Assembly (NCBI GenBank): GCA_021234535.1
Contig: CM037838.1
Coordinates: 11,367,929-11,431,928, forward strand
Length of the DNA: 64,000 bases
Source of the DNA: Stichopus chloronotus
Taxonomy: Eukaryota; Echinodermata; Holothuroidea; Aspidochirotida; Stichopodidae
Direction: 5' to 3'
Part shown: positions 62,872-64,000 of the stretch, piece after piece
Layout: each line of letters starts with the position of its first letter
How positions within the stretch are numbered: position 1 is the stretch's first letter
Made by a program: the position numbers and the translations under genes
Notes under the pieces: model-generated
The model's input: only the letters and a program-made list of their open reading frames with translations
What the model was told of the DNA's origin: nothing
The model's database searches: none

Positions 62872-63076
62872 GGTAATCGTACCTAAATATCATAATTGTA
62901 TCGGGTGAAAGATTTTTTAGTATATTTTGAACACCTTTGAAAGTTTGATAGAATACCGTAATTAGCTTTCCATCTTTGTCAAATGCTGCTGAGATGTTCA
63001 AAAATAATTCCTTATGCAATAAAATCGTAAAGAGGACTAAGGACTGCAATACATCTCCATCTTGAAGGGTCTCCAT
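62872..63076 (-). CDS. Candidate first coding exon of an unknown minus-strand gene
   Basis: ATG at 63076 follows an in-frame TAA 12 bases upstream and has G at +4. The frame METLQDGDVLQSLVLF runs open to about 62822. Two donors are possible: TTTAG|GTACGA (exon ends 62883, phase 2) and ACC|GTGCGT (exon ends 62872, phase 1). Only the second joins in frame to the 60753-60805 exon, giving a Leu at the junction. The protein is mostly helical and hydrophobic in its first part, with no recognised domain. The 5' flank has taggcct motifs and could be the promoter. Confidence 0.35.
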
Positions 63077-63832
63077 ACAACTACCGGATTAATATTCTTA
63101 AGGACAGAGAACTTCACAGCACAATTAATTTAGGCCTATTGATAGGCCTAGGCCCTATATGGTGAAAAAATAACCAGGAAAGGCCTTAACATGAGTTATC
63201 CTAAACCAGCCATCCTACAACAATGTTGACAGTAACGTTTAGGCTATGTGCAATCCTTCTTCTTTGTTGAACTAACTTAGGCCTAGTTCCGTCATTTTGC
63301 ATAGCCTACTACTGAGAACTCTCACAGTCACCGGAAAATTAGGGTCCGCACACAACAAGACTCTTGCACTTGCACGATTGCTGCTGTTAGGACTGAGAGC
63401 AAGACATCAAACATGTTCAAGCTTTCCTCTAAATATATATTCAATAAATCTGTCACTGTCTTTATCCAAAATCAGTCTAATCAGTGGGAAAATTCCACGA
63501 ATTTCACCCTCTGTGGCGAAATAACTAAGTACTCCAAGTTAGTTCGTACGTGCACTACACTGTGAATACACGTACAGTGAACCACTGCATAAGCACATTA
63601 GTACACTGCATAGCAAACTAACTAAAGCTGTCATCGTTGCAATGTCAATTGTTATTGTGATTCATTTAGTTTAGGTGTTACTTTCTGTTTCGCGCAAGTA
63701 TATTGTTGGCATGTTGTAAATTTGTTTACCTTTTTCCGGGGTTTCTTTTGAATGAAAATGCGGTTATTTAAGAACCAATTCCTTTCTTTTTCGTGCCTTT
63801 TTATCAAAATATCGTTTGTCTATATAAACAAG
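63077..63832. other. Upstream region of the unknown gene
   Basis: TTAGGCCTATTGATAGGCCT-type motifs lie at 63131-63150. A plus-strand ORF at 63297-63524 is not recognisable. No exon is supported. Confidence 0.35.
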
Positions 63833-63990
63833 GTTAATCAACTTTGACCCGTGGGTTATCTGCAGTATAATGCACTCTCGGGGGTTAATGCAATCGCTGG
63901 CTGCCCTCGGGCTGCGCCCTCGTGCATCGCTTGCATTAGCCCCGATTGTGCATTACCTGGGTGTTAATACACGGTACAGCGTTGATTAAC
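63833..63990. repeat. Long imperfect palindrome (hairpin element)
   Basis: GTTAATCAAC at 63833-63842 is inverted as GTTGATTAAC at 63981-63990. Inside, TAATGCACTCTCGGGG and TTAATGCAATCGC (63868-63896) pair with GCATCGCTTGCATTAG and CCCCGATTGTGCATTA (63924-63955). The central loop is GC-rich (CTGCCCTCGGGCTGCGCCCT). The element is a foldback-type MITE or a cruciform-forming repeat; it has no coding capacity. Confidence 0.82.
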
Positions 63991-64000
63991 ATTTAATGAT

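Overview
The window looks like animal nuclear DNA. It has long AT-rich spacers, spliced genes with GT-AG introns, micro- and minisatellites, SINE/LINE remnants and many short terminal-inverted-repeat (TIR) elements. Bacterial-style operons, long uninterrupted ORFs and recognisable rRNA or intact tRNA genes are absent. A NACHT-type innate-immune receptor gene, a second exon of the same leucine-rich-repeat style and frequent taggcct-type motifs suggest an invertebrate deuterostome, most likely an echinoderm. That assignment is inference from general familiarity, not a database match.

The best supported gene runs right to left from 10296 off the left edge. I can build it from splice sites and matching phases: a 19-codon start exon (10239-10296), a death-effector-like exon (9025-9330), a near-identical second copy of that exon (7332-7637), a large NACHT exon with Walker A and B motifs (5240-6753), and an LRR-region exon cut by the window edge (1-162). 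The two death-fold exons lie in a direct tandem duplication (6785-8012 and 8040-9706). Both are 306 nt with phase 1 at each end, so zero, one or two copies can be spliced in without breaking the frame. With both, the visible coding sequence is 2346 nt (782 codons). The model is a DED-DED-NACHT-LRR receptor. The 5-kb NACHT-LRR intron carries a 21-bp minisatellite in two blocks.

From about 11 to 34 kb I find no convincing gene. The stretch holds a hairpin element (11293-11407), a tRNA-like SINE region (25.9-26.34 kb), a large ATC-rich tandem array (20.4-21.4 kb), a TTAA-flanked TIR element (29946-30528) and a hAT-like element with an 8-bp target duplication (32043-32790). From 34.2 to 44.3 kb lies an odd layout. 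A tandem array, interrupted by a truncated L2/CR1-like LINE, is followed by a 360-bp TIR element. An inverted 336-bp copy of that element, with its own 289-bp higher-order array, sits 5.6 kb further on. At 49977-51908 is a foldback-like element whose inverted arms carry GATATC-rich tandem repeats, with a TTAA-flanked element nested inside.

The last 9 kb again holds minus-strand exons: an LRR-type exon (55046-55252) of the same family as exon 1-162, and upstream a set of small exon candidates (59667-59786, 60753-60805, 62872-63076) of unknown function. No NACHT exon is visible between them. This is either a second NLR-family gene lacking its NACHT exon here or two unrelated genes. The window ends in a long palindromic element (63833-63990).
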